Assembly: GCF_052180245.1 (NCBI RefSeq) | Contig: NZ_CP197474.1 | Span: 310,001-374,000, forward strand | DNA length: 64,000 nucleotides | Direction: 5' to 3' | Source: Parapusillimonas sp013416435 | Lineage (GTDB): Bacteria; Pseudomonadota; Gammaproteobacteria; Burkholderiales; Burkholderiaceae_B | Shown here: positions 51,734 through 59,481 of the stretch, piece after piece | How positions within the stretch are numbered: the stretch's first letter is position 1 | Layout of the letters: each line of letters begins with the position of its first letter | Made by a program: the position numbers and the translations under genes | Notes under the pieces: model-generated | What the model was told of the DNA's origin: nothing | The model's input: only the letters and a program-made list of their open reading frames with translations | The model's database searches: none

Positions 51734-52452
51734 GCCAGTTCGAAGCAAGTATCCGTGGGGCGAGTTACGGCAAGCTGACCGTGCTGCAGCACGTCGACGT
51801 TTCGCTGCCGCAGGGCGGCATGCTTGTGCTACTTGGGTCGAATGGGGCCGGCAAGACAACCACGTTGCGCAGCATCATGGGCGTCATTGGCGCCGCGCAA
51901 CGCCGGGTCGCCATGGGAGGAAATGACCTAAGCGACCTGCCTACCTGGAAACTCGCGAGCAAGGGCATCCTGATGGTCCCGGATGGTGCGCGGTGTTTCC
52001 CCAACGTGTCGGTGTACGACAACCTGCGAGGCGCCTATGCGGCCACGCACGGCAAGATCGATGAAGCGCAATGCCAACGGCTACTCGACGAAGTGATCGC
52101 GTTCTTTCCGATCCTGGGAGAGCGACTCCGCCAGATATCCGGGACGATGAGTGGCGGCCAACGCCAAATGCTCGCTGTTGGGCGCGCCTTGATGGCCGAG
52201 CCGCAGGTTCTGCTGCTGGATGAGCCTTCCGCTGGGCTCGCCCCCATTATTGTGGAAGAACTATACGAAACCTTGGCGGCGATAAAGCGCGACCGGAACT
52301 GCACCATTGTCCTGGCTGAACAGAATGTCGGCTACGCCACGCAGTTTGGTGGCGACTGCATCGTTCTGTCTGAAGGGCAGGTGGCTTTGACCGGTTCAAT
52401 GGAAAGCGTCATGGCCGATCAGAAATTGCGCACGGCCTATCTGGGCCTGTAA
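51730..52452 (+). CDS. livF: Liv-type ABC transporter ATPase LivF
   Basis: 240 residues with all ATPase motifs intact: Walker A GSNGAGKTTTLRS, signature MSGGQRQMLAVGRAL, Walker B VLLLDEPSAGLAP, H-loop VLAEQNV. Completes the importer; the binding protein is encoded at 54063. Confidence 0.94.
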   Translation: MSQFEASIRGASYGKLTVLQHVDVSLPQGGMLVLLGSNGAGKTTTLRSIMGVIGAAQRRVAMGGNDLSDLPTWKLASKGILMVPDGARCFPNVSVYDNLRGAYAATHGKIDEAQCQRLLDEVIAFFPILGERLRQISGTMSGGQRQMLAVGRALMAEPQVLLLDEPSAGLAPIIVEELYETLAAIKRDRNCTIVLAEQNVGYATQFGGDCIVLSEGQVALTGSMESVMADQKLRTAYLGL

Positions 52453-52465
52453 CAGGAGAACAAGT

Positions 52466-53629
52466 ATGCCTCGGGTATCCGATGAAGTCGTCATTGTTGG
52501 AATAGGGGAGACGCCGGTAGGCAAGCTCCCGGGTTACCAGGCTGTGCAGCTGCAGGCCTGGGCAGTACAGGATGCGGTGGCCGATAGCGGCCTGCGCCTA
52601 AAGGACGTCGACGGCCTCATCAACCTTGACCCCTATGTCACGCCGAACTCCATGTTCTCGTCCACCGTTTCGGAATATCTCGGGCTTCAGCCCCGGTTTA
52701 TCTCGACCGTCGACGTTGGCGGCACGGTCACGGCGATGACCATGATCCAGCAAGCGGTCTGGGCGATCGAATCCGGCCACTGCGAGGTCGCGGCGTGTGT
52801 ATTCGGCGAAAACTCGCTGACGGCACGCACCGACGAGACGCATGGCTTGAACATGAAGAACCTTCTGGGCGCAGAAGAATGGGAAGACCCGTTCGGTGTT
52901 CATGGACTGGTCACGCCCTACGCCCTGGTGGCGCAGCGATATCGCCACCTGTACGACGCACAGGACGAAGACTTCGCTGAAGTCGCCTTGGTGGCGCGAC
53001 GGCACGCCTTGAACACCGACAATGCGCAAATGAAGAAGCCCATGGCGCTGGCCGACTATCTGGGCAGCCGGATGATCAGTTCGCCGTTGCGGCTGTTGGA
53101 TTGCTGCCTGATCTCCGATGGCGGCGGCGCCGTTGTCCTGACCACACGCGGTCGGGCCGAACGCATGGGTTGTCGGTACGTGCGGGTACGGTCAATGGCG
53201 ATGCGCAGCACGCACAACTCGATCGTCCAGCAACCCGATATAGAAGAACTCGGCTTCAAGGAGGCGGCCCGGGACGCCTTCGATTCAGCAGGCTTCGGTC
53301 CGCAAGATACGCAGCTCGCGCTTCTGCACGACGCCTTCACCATCTCCGTGCTGGTTACGCTCGAGGCGCTCGGCTATTGCGGGCCGGGTCAGGCCGGACG
53401 CTACATGCGGGCAGGTCACGGCAGCATGGGCGGTGCATGTCCAGTGAATCCCCACGGAGGGCTGCTTTCGCAGGCCCACATCGGCGGCATGCTGCACATT
53501 ACTGAAGCCGTTCGGCAGCTGCGCGGCGAGGCGGGTGATCGACAAGTGCCCCACGCAAAGCGTGCAGTGGTCAGTGGGAACGGTGGGGTTTTTTCGGTCT
53601 GCGGCGTAATGACCTTGGAGGCGGCATGA
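52466..53629 (+). CDS. Thiolase-like protein (SCP2/lipid-transfer type), possible retro-aldolase
   Basis: 387 residues of the thiolase superfamily close to SCP-x/Ltp proteins: VSDEVVIVGIGETPVGKL, GHGSMGGACPVNPHGGLLSQ near the C-terminus. Where thiolases carry the nucleophilic Cys (NNCSTGS-type), this protein reads STVDVGGTVTAM, with no Cys. It overlaps a DUF35 gene by 4 bp. Ltp2-type aldolases of steroid side-chain degradation also lack the thiolase Cys and need a DUF35 partner, so a C-C cleaving aldolase acting on a beta-hydroxyacyl-CoA is the better guess. Ordinary thiolysis is less likely. Confidence 0.85.
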   Translation: MPRVSDEVVIVGIGETPVGKLPGYQAVQLQAWAVQDAVADSGLRLKDVDGLINLDPYVTPNSMFSSTVSEYLGLQPRFISTVDVGGTVTAMTMIQQAVWAIESGHCEVAACVFGENSLTARTDETHGLNMKNLLGAEEWEDPFGVHGLVTPYALVAQRYRHLYDAQDEDFAEVALVARRHALNTDNAQMKKPMALADYLGSRMISSPLRLLDCCLISDGGGAVVLTTRGRAERMGCRYVRVRSMAMRSTHNSIVQQPDIEELGFKEAARDAFDSAGFGPQDTQLALLHDAFTISVLVTLEALGYCGPGQAGRYMRAGHGSMGGACPVNPHGGLLSQAHIGGMLHITEAVRQLRGEAGDRQVPHAKRAVVSGNGGVFSVCGVMTLEAA

Positions 53630-54036
53630 GCACAATCGATATAAGGGCGAACTTCCTGACGCCGACAGTGGATTCCGAACCGTTCTGGGCCGCTTGTGAT
53701 CGCGAAGTCCTTTCGCTGCAACGGTGCACCGCTTGTGAGCGATTCGTTTACTACGCGCGCCGCCTTTGCCCTCATTGCGGCGAATCGAATCTTTCATGGG
53801 AGCCGACTTCAGGGAAAGGAACGATCTTCTCTCACTCTGAAGTCCGAGTTTCGTTCTTTGGGCCGGATTGGCAGGATCAGCTTCCATATACCGTCGCGCT
53901 GATCGACCTGGCAGAAGGGCCCCGGATGTTGAGCCGGCTTCTGTTGAAGCCTGATCAGCAAGCGCGGATTGGTGACGAGGTAGAAGTGTCTTTCGTAGAA
54001 GTTCGAGGTAGGAAGTTTCCTTTTTTCAAGCTGTAG
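53626..54036 (+). CDS. DUF35 OB-fold protein with zinc ribbon
   Basis: 136 residues. Rubredoxin-like zinc ribbon LQRCTACERFVYYARRLCPHC (cut: CxxC...CPHC at residues 33-51) and an OB-fold acyl-CoA-binding domain (GKGTIFSHSEV to the end). DUF35 proteins bind acyl-CoA and team with thiolases, aldolases or hydratases. Translationally coupled to the thiolase-like gene. Confidence 0.9.
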   Translation: MSTIDIRANFLTPTVDSEPFWAACDREVLSLQRCTACERFVYYARRLCPHCGESNLSWEPTSGKGTIFSHSEVRVSFFGPDWQDQLPYTVALIDLAEGPRMLSRLLLKPDQQARIGDEVEVSFVEVRGRKFPFFKL

Positions 54037-54062
54037 AAACCATCTCTTTCAGGACAGAAGCC

Positions 54063-55268
54063 ATGGAACTTATGAAGCTATTGAGAGCTGCCGGCGTGGG
54101 CGCCTTACTTTCGCTGACGGCCATAGCGCCGTTGGCTGCATACGCAGACAACGAGCCGTTGAAAATTGGTGTGCCGATGCCGCTGACGGGCCCGCTGGCA
54201 GGCGGCGGCCGCATGATCCTGGAAGGAATCAAGTTCGCTGCGGACGAAGCCAACAAGGAAGGCGGCGTGCTCGGTCGCAAGATCGAGCTGATCATCGAAG
54301 ATACTAAAGGCGAACCCAATACTGCGGCGGGTATCGCGGCGCGTATGGCCAACCAACAGAAGGTCTATGCTTTTGTGGGGGGCTATGGCAGCACGCCCGA
54401 CTTTGCGATGCTGCAGAGCGTTAAGCGCAACCAGCCCATATTCATCCATGTTGGTTCCTCTTCGGTCAAGCTCGAAGAGACGTTTGGCCCGGAACCCTGG
54501 TATCACCACATCTATATCGTTGACTATCATCGCCAGAAGGCCGTGGCCGCATTTCTGGACAGCATGAACCCCAAGCCCAAGACCGTTGCCATTGCCTATG
54601 AAGACGGTCTGTATGGGTCTGACGCAGTCAAGTTCAGCGATGAATACCTGAAAAAGGCCGGCTTCGACATTGTCATGAAGGAGCCATACAAGACAGGGAG
54701 CCCGGATCTTTCTCCTGTTTTGAATCGGGTCAAGTCGCTGGATCCCGATGTCTTCTTCTTCGTGGGGTATTCCGGTGACAACATACAGATTGCGCGCCAG
54801 CAGCAGGACCTCGGCATCACGCCCAAGCTCACGCTGATTGTTTCCGCCGGAGAGAAGCGCGAAGATTTCGGTGCGTTCGGCAAGGGCATTGCGGTGGTCG
54901 GTGAATGGGCGCCAGAACAGAAAACAGAAGGTCTTGACGAGTTTCTGGCGCGGATAACGCCTGCCTTGCCCGCCAACACCAAGGTCCTGCCAACGGTCGT
55001 CATGGGCTACACCGGCATGCAGACGCTGATCGAAGCGGTCAAGCGCGCGGGCGTCGTGGACCGGGAAAAGGTCCTCGCCGAGCTCGATACCGGCAAGTTC
55101 AAGACGCCGTTCGGAGAAGTCGAGTACGGCGACGGTGAGCGCGGGGGCAAACATCAGCTTCTGAGCGAGAAGAACCTCGTTGCCTGGCAGTATCGCGACA
55201 CAGGGCAACAGGTGGTGTGGCCCGCGGACAAAGCGAACGGGAAGCTGGCCTACCCCGTCGGCAAGTAA
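54063..55268 (+). CDS. Liv-type periplasmic substrate-binding protein
   Basis: 401 residues. Signal peptide (residues 1-28, cleavage near AAYADN), then KIGVPMPLTGPLAGGGRMIL and IELIIEDTKGEP, the type I periplasmic binding fold of LivK/AmiC. It delivers the substrate to LivHMGF. Encoded in the same operon; binding residues for amino acids are not conserved enough to predict the ligand. Confidence 0.92.
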   Translation: MELMKLLRAAGVGALLSLTAIAPLAAYADNEPLKIGVPMPLTGPLAGGGRMILEGIKFAADEANKEGGVLGRKIELIIEDTKGEPNTAAGIAARMANQQKVYAFVGGYGSTPDFAMLQSVKRNQPIFIHVGSSSVKLEETFGPEPWYHHIYIVDYHRQKAVAAFLDSMNPKPKTVAIAYEDGLYGSDAVKFSDEYLKKAGFDIVMKEPYKTGSPDLSPVLNRVKSLDPDVFFFVGYSGDNIQIARQQQDLGITPKLTLIVSAGEKREDFGAFGKGIAVVGEWAPEQKTEGLDEFLARITPALPANTKVLPTVVMGYTGMQTLIEAVKRAGVVDREKVLAELDTGKFKTPFGEVEYGDGERGGKHQLLSEKNLVAWQYRDTGQQVVWPADKANGKLAYPVGK

Positions 55269-55297
55269 ATCAACAATTCCATCGCTCGGAGTCACCC

Positions 55298-56065
55298 ATG
55301 CTGGTACAGACACGGCGCCACGGTAATGTGGCCGTCATACTGCTCAACAATCCAAGGGAACATAACGTTCTGTCGGATCGCCTGGTTACGGACATGCACG
55401 AAGCGCTCGGCAGTGTCGAGGTCGAGAGCGCCCGGGCGGTGGTGGTGGGCGGCGTGGGCCAGTCGTTTTGCGCAGGCGCAAACATTCGGGATCTGCTGGA
55501 GTGCGGATGGATGGAAGGGCGGAATCAGGCGTCCAATCCAGTTTCACTTTTCAGAAGGCTGATAGAGGATCCGCGGCCTGTTGTCGGCGCGATAGGCGGC
55601 CAGGCGATTGGCGGGGGATTCGAACTGGCGCTCAGCTGCGATCTGCTCGTCGCCAGCCAGCATGCCTCCTTCATGCTTCCCGAGGCAAAGCATGGCGTCA
55701 TTCCGAACACCGGGTTGGCTCTGCTCGCGCAGGCGGTCGGCAGGCGGCGGGCGATGGAATACATGACCACACTGAAGAAGATGTCGGCACAAGAGGCGCT
55801 TGGCCTTGGGCTCGTCAACGCGCTTGTTGAGCCCGAGGCGGTGCTGGAACGGGCCATCGAGATGGCGAACACCATCATCACGGCTTGCGCCCCCGGGGCG
55901 CTCGTTGAAATCAAGAGAACGCTGGCCCGGAACGCCGCTGTCGATTGGCACGATGTGGAAACCAGCCTGACCCGGCTTCCAAGCGCGCAGTGGCAAGAAG
56001 GGCTTACTGCGTTCCTGGAGCGGCGCCAGCCTGACTATGAATCATTCTGGAGCCAAAATGCGTAA
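55298..56065 (+). CDS. Enoyl-CoA hydratase/isomerase
   Basis: 255 residues from ATG 55298 (CGGAG upstream). Crotonase fold: oxyanion residues in SFCAGANIRDLL and IGGQAIGGGFELALSCD, a Glu in LPEAKHGVIPNTG. Hydrates the enoyl-CoA made by the dehydrogenase. Its end overlaps the amidohydrolase start by 8 bp. Confidence 0.92.
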   Translation: MLVQTRRHGNVAVILLNNPREHNVLSDRLVTDMHEALGSVEVESARAVVVGGVGQSFCAGANIRDLLECGWMEGRNQASNPVSLFRRLIEDPRPVVGAIGGQAIGGGFELALSCDLLVASQHASFMLPEAKHGVIPNTGLALLAQAVGRRRAMEYMTTLKKMSAQEALGLGLVNALVEPEAVLERAIEMANTIITACAPGALVEIKRTLARNAAVDWHDVETSLTRLPSAQWQEGLTAFLERRQPDYESFWSQNA

Positions 56066-56882
56066 TCCCAGCGACTTTCCTTCATTCGATATCCACCACC
56101 ATGTGGGCTCGCTCGACATTGTCTCCGGGGCGGCAGGAAATGCGGTTCCGACATTGGAAGACGACATCGAGCGACGTCTCGCTTATATGGACGAGAACAA
56201 TATCGCCCAAGTCATGCTGATGCCGTCCAATGGCTACCCTGCACCGGATGGCATTGCTGCAACGCGACGTGTGAACGATTACGTGGCGCGATACCGCGAT
56301 ATGTTGCCAGGGCGATTTCCCGCCGCCGTGGGTACGGTGAGCCCTTTGGATGGGCCGGGCGCGGTCGCAGAGCTTGATCGCTGTATCGAGGAGCTCGGGA
56401 TGAAGGGCATCGTCTGGCATCACCGGTTCCAGGGCACGGCCATTGACCATCCGATGATGGATCCCTTCCTGGAACGCTTGCAGCATTACAACTTGCCGGC
56501 TTTCATACACCTGATCGCCGATTCTTCGCTCGAGTCGCCCTGGCGCCTGGAGATTCTTGCTGATCGATATCCGGACGTGCAGTTCGTGGCGCTGGATGGT
56601 TTTTCTTCTCCGGACCATGCGCACTGGATGCCATACCTTGCATCCAAGCATCCCAACATCATATTTGACACGGGTGTGCTCGTTTCCGTGTCCCATCTTA
56701 TTGAAATCTTTGTGCGAAAGGTGGGCGCCCATCGCCTGCTTTTAGGCACGGACTTCTATTCGTTTCCCAAACTCTTCAATACAGCTTTTCCTTTGAATGA
56801 AATCTTGGCGTCCGACCTGACGGATGAAGAGTGCCGCGCAATTCTGTACGGCAATGCCAAGCGCCTGCTGTCGATCAATTGA
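56058..56882 (+). CDS. Amidohydrolase-2 family metal hydrolase or decarboxylase
   Basis: 274 residues from ATG 56058 (GGAG 5 nt upstream; an earlier in-frame ATG at 56037 has no such site). TIM-barrel with the HxH metal motif in FDIHHHVGS, WHHRFQG, and DFYSFPKLF near the end, like the ACMSD/2-pyrone-4,6-dicarboxylate lactonase group. It may open a lactone or ring or decarboxylate an intermediate. Role in the pathway inferred from position. Confidence 0.82.
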   Translation: MRNPSDFPSFDIHHHVGSLDIVSGAAGNAVPTLEDDIERRLAYMDENNIAQVMLMPSNGYPAPDGIAATRRVNDYVARYRDMLPGRFPAAVGTVSPLDGPGAVAELDRCIEELGMKGIVWHHRFQGTAIDHPMMDPFLERLQHYNLPAFIHLIADSSLESPWRLEILADRYPDVQFVALDGFSSPDHAHWMPYLASKHPNIIFDTGVLVSVSHLIEIFVRKVGAHRLLLGTDFYSFPKLFNTAFPLNEILASDLTDEECRAILYGNAKRLLSIN

Positions 56883-56918
56883 TGTTATCGGACAACTTTC
56901 GTATGTTGGAGAATTGAT

Positions 56919-58115
56919 GTGACGCTCAACCATATCGTCGTACTTGATCTTACCCATATGCTTTCCGGGCCATATGGCACCATGCTATTGGCAGATTTAG
57001 GGGCTCGCACCATAAAAATCGAGCCGCCGGGCATGGGCGAGGGAACGCGTCGATTGCAGGAGCACGATCCCGACTACTCCATTGACGGGATGGGAGCCTA
57101 CTTCCTCACCTTGAATCGCAACAAGGAAAGCGTGTGCATTGATCTGAAAAGTCCGGAAGGCAAACAGGTGTTCATGGACCTTGTACGTAATGCGGATGTG
57201 GTGTTCGACAACTTCGGGGTCGGCGTGAGAAAGCGTCTTGGCATCGACCACGAATCCATCTCGGCGGTCAATCCAAGAATCATCAGCTGCTCGGTCACGG
57301 GCTTTGGAAGCTCCGGCCCCGGCTGCAAGCGTCCGGCGTTTGACCAGGTCGTGCAGGCCATGGGCGGGGGAATGTCGATCACGGGAACGCCCGAGAGCGG
57401 CCCGATCCGCAGCGGTATTCCTACTGGTGACTTGGGCGGCGGCATGTTCGGTGCGATGGGGGTTCTTGCCGCGCTGGTCGAAAGGGAACATACCGGCCGC
57501 GGCCAGCATGTTGACGTCTCCATGTTGGATGTTCAGATCTCCATGCTGAACTACATGGCAACCATGCAGTTGATGTCGGGCATCATCCCGGACAAGATCG
57601 GCAATGGCCACTTTGTGCATGTGCCATACAACTGCTATCCCACCGCCGACGGGCACGTGATCATTGCCTGCATCGGCGACGCCTTTTTCAAGAAGTTCGC
57701 CGAGGTAATGGATATTCCGGAACTCAAGAAACCCGAATACGAGAGCCAGCCGGTGCGCTATGCCGATAAGGCGCGGATTGACGATTTGATCTCTCAGAAG
57801 CTTCAGGGCAAGCCTACGACGCACTGGATGGAACTGCTCACCGATGCACGCATACCTTGCGGACCCGTCAATAACTTCGAACAGGCCTTGACCGATCCGC
57901 AGGTTCTCGCGCGCGATATGGTGGTGCAGGTGCCCCTGCGTAGCGGGCAGCGTATAAAGATGCCGGGCAACCCGATAAAAATGTCAGGTTCGACGCGGGC
58001 CCAGTACACCACGCCGCCGGCCCTGGGCGAGCATACCGCGCCGATACTTCAGGAGCTCCTTGGCTACAGTCGGGAGTCAATAGAGCGTCTCCGCGCAAGC
58101 GGTGCCATTGCTTGA
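56919..58115 (+). CDS. CoA-transferase family III (CaiB/BaiF)
   Basis: 398 residues with a GTG start at 56919 (TGGAG upstream). VVLDLTHMLSGPYGTMLLAD holds the N-terminal signature, and the nucleophilic Asp lies in SGIPTGDLGGG. It transfers CoA between carboxylic acids, giving ATP-free activation of the substrate or an intermediate such as a dicarboxylic acid. The end overlaps the lyase gene region by a few bases. Confidence 0.92.
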   Translation: MTLNHIVVLDLTHMLSGPYGTMLLADLGARTIKIEPPGMGEGTRRLQEHDPDYSIDGMGAYFLTLNRNKESVCIDLKSPEGKQVFMDLVRNADVVFDNFGVGVRKRLGIDHESISAVNPRIISCSVTGFGSSGPGCKRPAFDQVVQAMGGGMSITGTPESGPIRSGIPTGDLGGGMFGAMGVLAALVEREHTGRGQHVDVSMLDVQISMLNYMATMQLMSGIIPDKIGNGHFVHVPYNCYPTADGHVIIACIGDAFFKKFAEVMDIPELKKPEYESQPVRYADKARIDDLISQKLQGKPTTHWMELLTDARIPCGPVNNFEQALTDPQVLARDMVVQVPLRSGQRIKMPGNPIKMSGSTRAQYTTPPALGEHTAPILQELLGYSRESIERLRASGAIA

Positions 58116-58128
58116 ACCGGGCGTGAAT

Positions 58129-59058
58129 ATGAAAGAGACCATTACCATCACCGATGTCGCTCTGCGCGACGGCCTGCAGAACCAGCCTTTCAATGTGCCC
58201 ACACACGTCAAAGTTCGCATGGCTCGAATGCTGTTCGAGGCGGGGTTGCAAAGTCTGGAAGCGGCCAGCTTCGTGTCTCCGAAAGCGGTTCCTCAAATGG
58301 GCGATGCCGAAGAGGTCATTCGTGCTTTGAAGGGCTGCGGCCGCGTGTCGGGGCTTGCGCCCAACGTTCGTGGGCTGGAGCGGGCATTATCAGCCAACAT
58401 CCAGGAAGTGGCGGTGGTGATGTCGGCAACCGACACCATGAACCGGAAGAACCTGAACATGTCGCTGGAAGAAACGCTCAAGGCGAGCGAAGAGGTTCTC
58501 CGCGTTGCACGTGCAAACGGCGTTGATACCCGGGCATATGTCGCCGTCGCTTTTGAATGTCCTTTCGAAGGGCTGACACCAAGTGAGCGGGTATTCGACC
58601 TGTGCGACGCGCTGTTGGAAGCAGGCGCACAGGAAGTCGTTATTGCTGACACCATTGGGGCTGCTGCACCGGGGCAGGTGTCGTCGCTGCTCTCAGGGTT
58701 AAAGGGCCGTGTCCCTCAGGACATGCTTGCCGTGCATTTTCATGACACGCGGGGTATGGGCGTGGCCAATGCTTGGGCGGCCCTCGAGGCCGGCGTTCGC
58801 CGCTTCGATTCTTCGGTCGGAGGAATCGGAGGCTGCCCATTTGCGCCCGGTGCCGCCGGCAATCTCGCCACCGAAGATCTTGTGTTGATGGCAGAGCAGT
58901 CAGGGTTCTCAACGGGTGTCGACCTGGCCAAGCTCCTGGGCGTGCTCGACTACGCCGAAGAACAGCTCGGAAGGACGCTCGGCGGCAACTCCAGCCGTTG
59001 GCTGCGCCAGCAGAAGGCGCGCTTGGGGTCAGACCCCGTACGGGGTCTGACCCCTTAA
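58129..59058 (+). CDS. HMG-CoA lyase-like enzyme with repeat-derived tail
   Basis: 309 residues from ATG 58129 (a GTG at 58102 is an alternative). DRE-TIM fold: ITDVALRDGLQNQ at the start, HFHDTRGMG metal histidines, and SSVGGIGGCPFAPGAAGN with the catalytic Cys. Cleaves a 3-hydroxy-3-methyl-branched acyl-CoA into acetyl-CoA and a ketone-type product. The last 10 residues (GSDPVRGLTP) and the stop come from the palindrome at 59025, which has replaced the native end. Last gene of the operon. Confidence 0.92.
   Translation: MKETITITDVALRDGLQNQPFNVPTHVKVRMARMLFEAGLQSLEAASFVSPKAVPQMGDAEEVIRALKGCGRVSGLAPNVRGLERALSANIQEVAVVMSATDTMNRKNLNMSLEETLKASEEVLRVARANGVDTRAYVAVAFECPFEGLTPSERVFDLCDALLEAGAQEVVIADTIGAAAPGQVSSLLSGLKGRVPQDMLAVHFHDTRGMGVANAWAALEAGVRRFDSSVGGIGGCPFAPGAAGNLATEDLVLMAEQSGFSTGVDLAKLLGVLDYAEEQLGRTLGGNSSRWLRQQKARLGSDPVRGLTP
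59025..59054. repeat. GGGGTC palindrome forming the end of the lyase gene
   Basis: Centre GTAC; translated in frame as GSDPVRGLTP, with the TAA stop just outside it. Confidence 0.95.
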
Positions 59059-59147
59059 AGGTCGACTTGCAGCTGGTCGTCGCGTGTTTCTCGCATTTGG
59101 CAGCACAGTGCGATAGTTCGCCGCCATTACCTTGTCCGGCAAACCAA

Positions 59148-59199
59148 CGTTATGTTGCATGGATGGTTGCAGACGTGCAACGATCCATGCAACATAACG
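59148..59199. repeat. Long near-perfect hairpin
   Basis: 24-bp arms CGTTATGTTGCATGGATG... and its inverse (59148-59171 and 59176-59199) with one mismatch and a GACG loop. Each arm also contains the direct word TTGCA/ATGGAT. Not related to the GGGGTC family. No function assigned. Confidence 0.8.
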
Positions 59200-59333
59200 G
59201 CCGCCCAGCACCTGTCATGGAAAAGCTTACTTCCCGCCAACAACGCATTTTTGAGCAGTTTGTTCAAATGCCGGAAGAGTCGCGGTCTGTGGCCGATTTC
59301 GTAGTTGAAGCGATCAACGCGAAGGCGGGCTGA
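59163..59333 (+). CDS. Small hypothetical ORF
   Basis: 56 residues from ATG 59163, or 38 from ATG 59217 (MEKLTSRQQRIFEQF, then SVADFVVEAINAKAG). Helical and charged, no family recognised. It overlaps the hairpin at 59148. May be the remnant of a larger gene. Confidence 0.3.
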   Translation: MVADVQRSMQHNGRPAPVMEKLTSRQQRIFEQFVQMPEESRSVADFVVEAINAKAG

Positions 59334-59343
59334 GCGGGTTGCT

Positions 59344-59373
59344 GGGGTCAGACCCCGTACGGGGTCTGACCCC
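59344..59373. repeat. GGGGTC palindrome upstream of the subtilisin gene
   Basis: Centre GTAC; about 110 bp before the protease ATG. Confidence 0.95.
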
Positions 59374-59481
59374 TTCACTTGTAAGCAAAGTTGTCCGAAG
59401 AGGGTATACTGCGCGAATTGAGTCGAGTTGCGGCACGGGCGCCACGCCACTTGCCTGCGTCTTAAACCCACCAGGATACTC

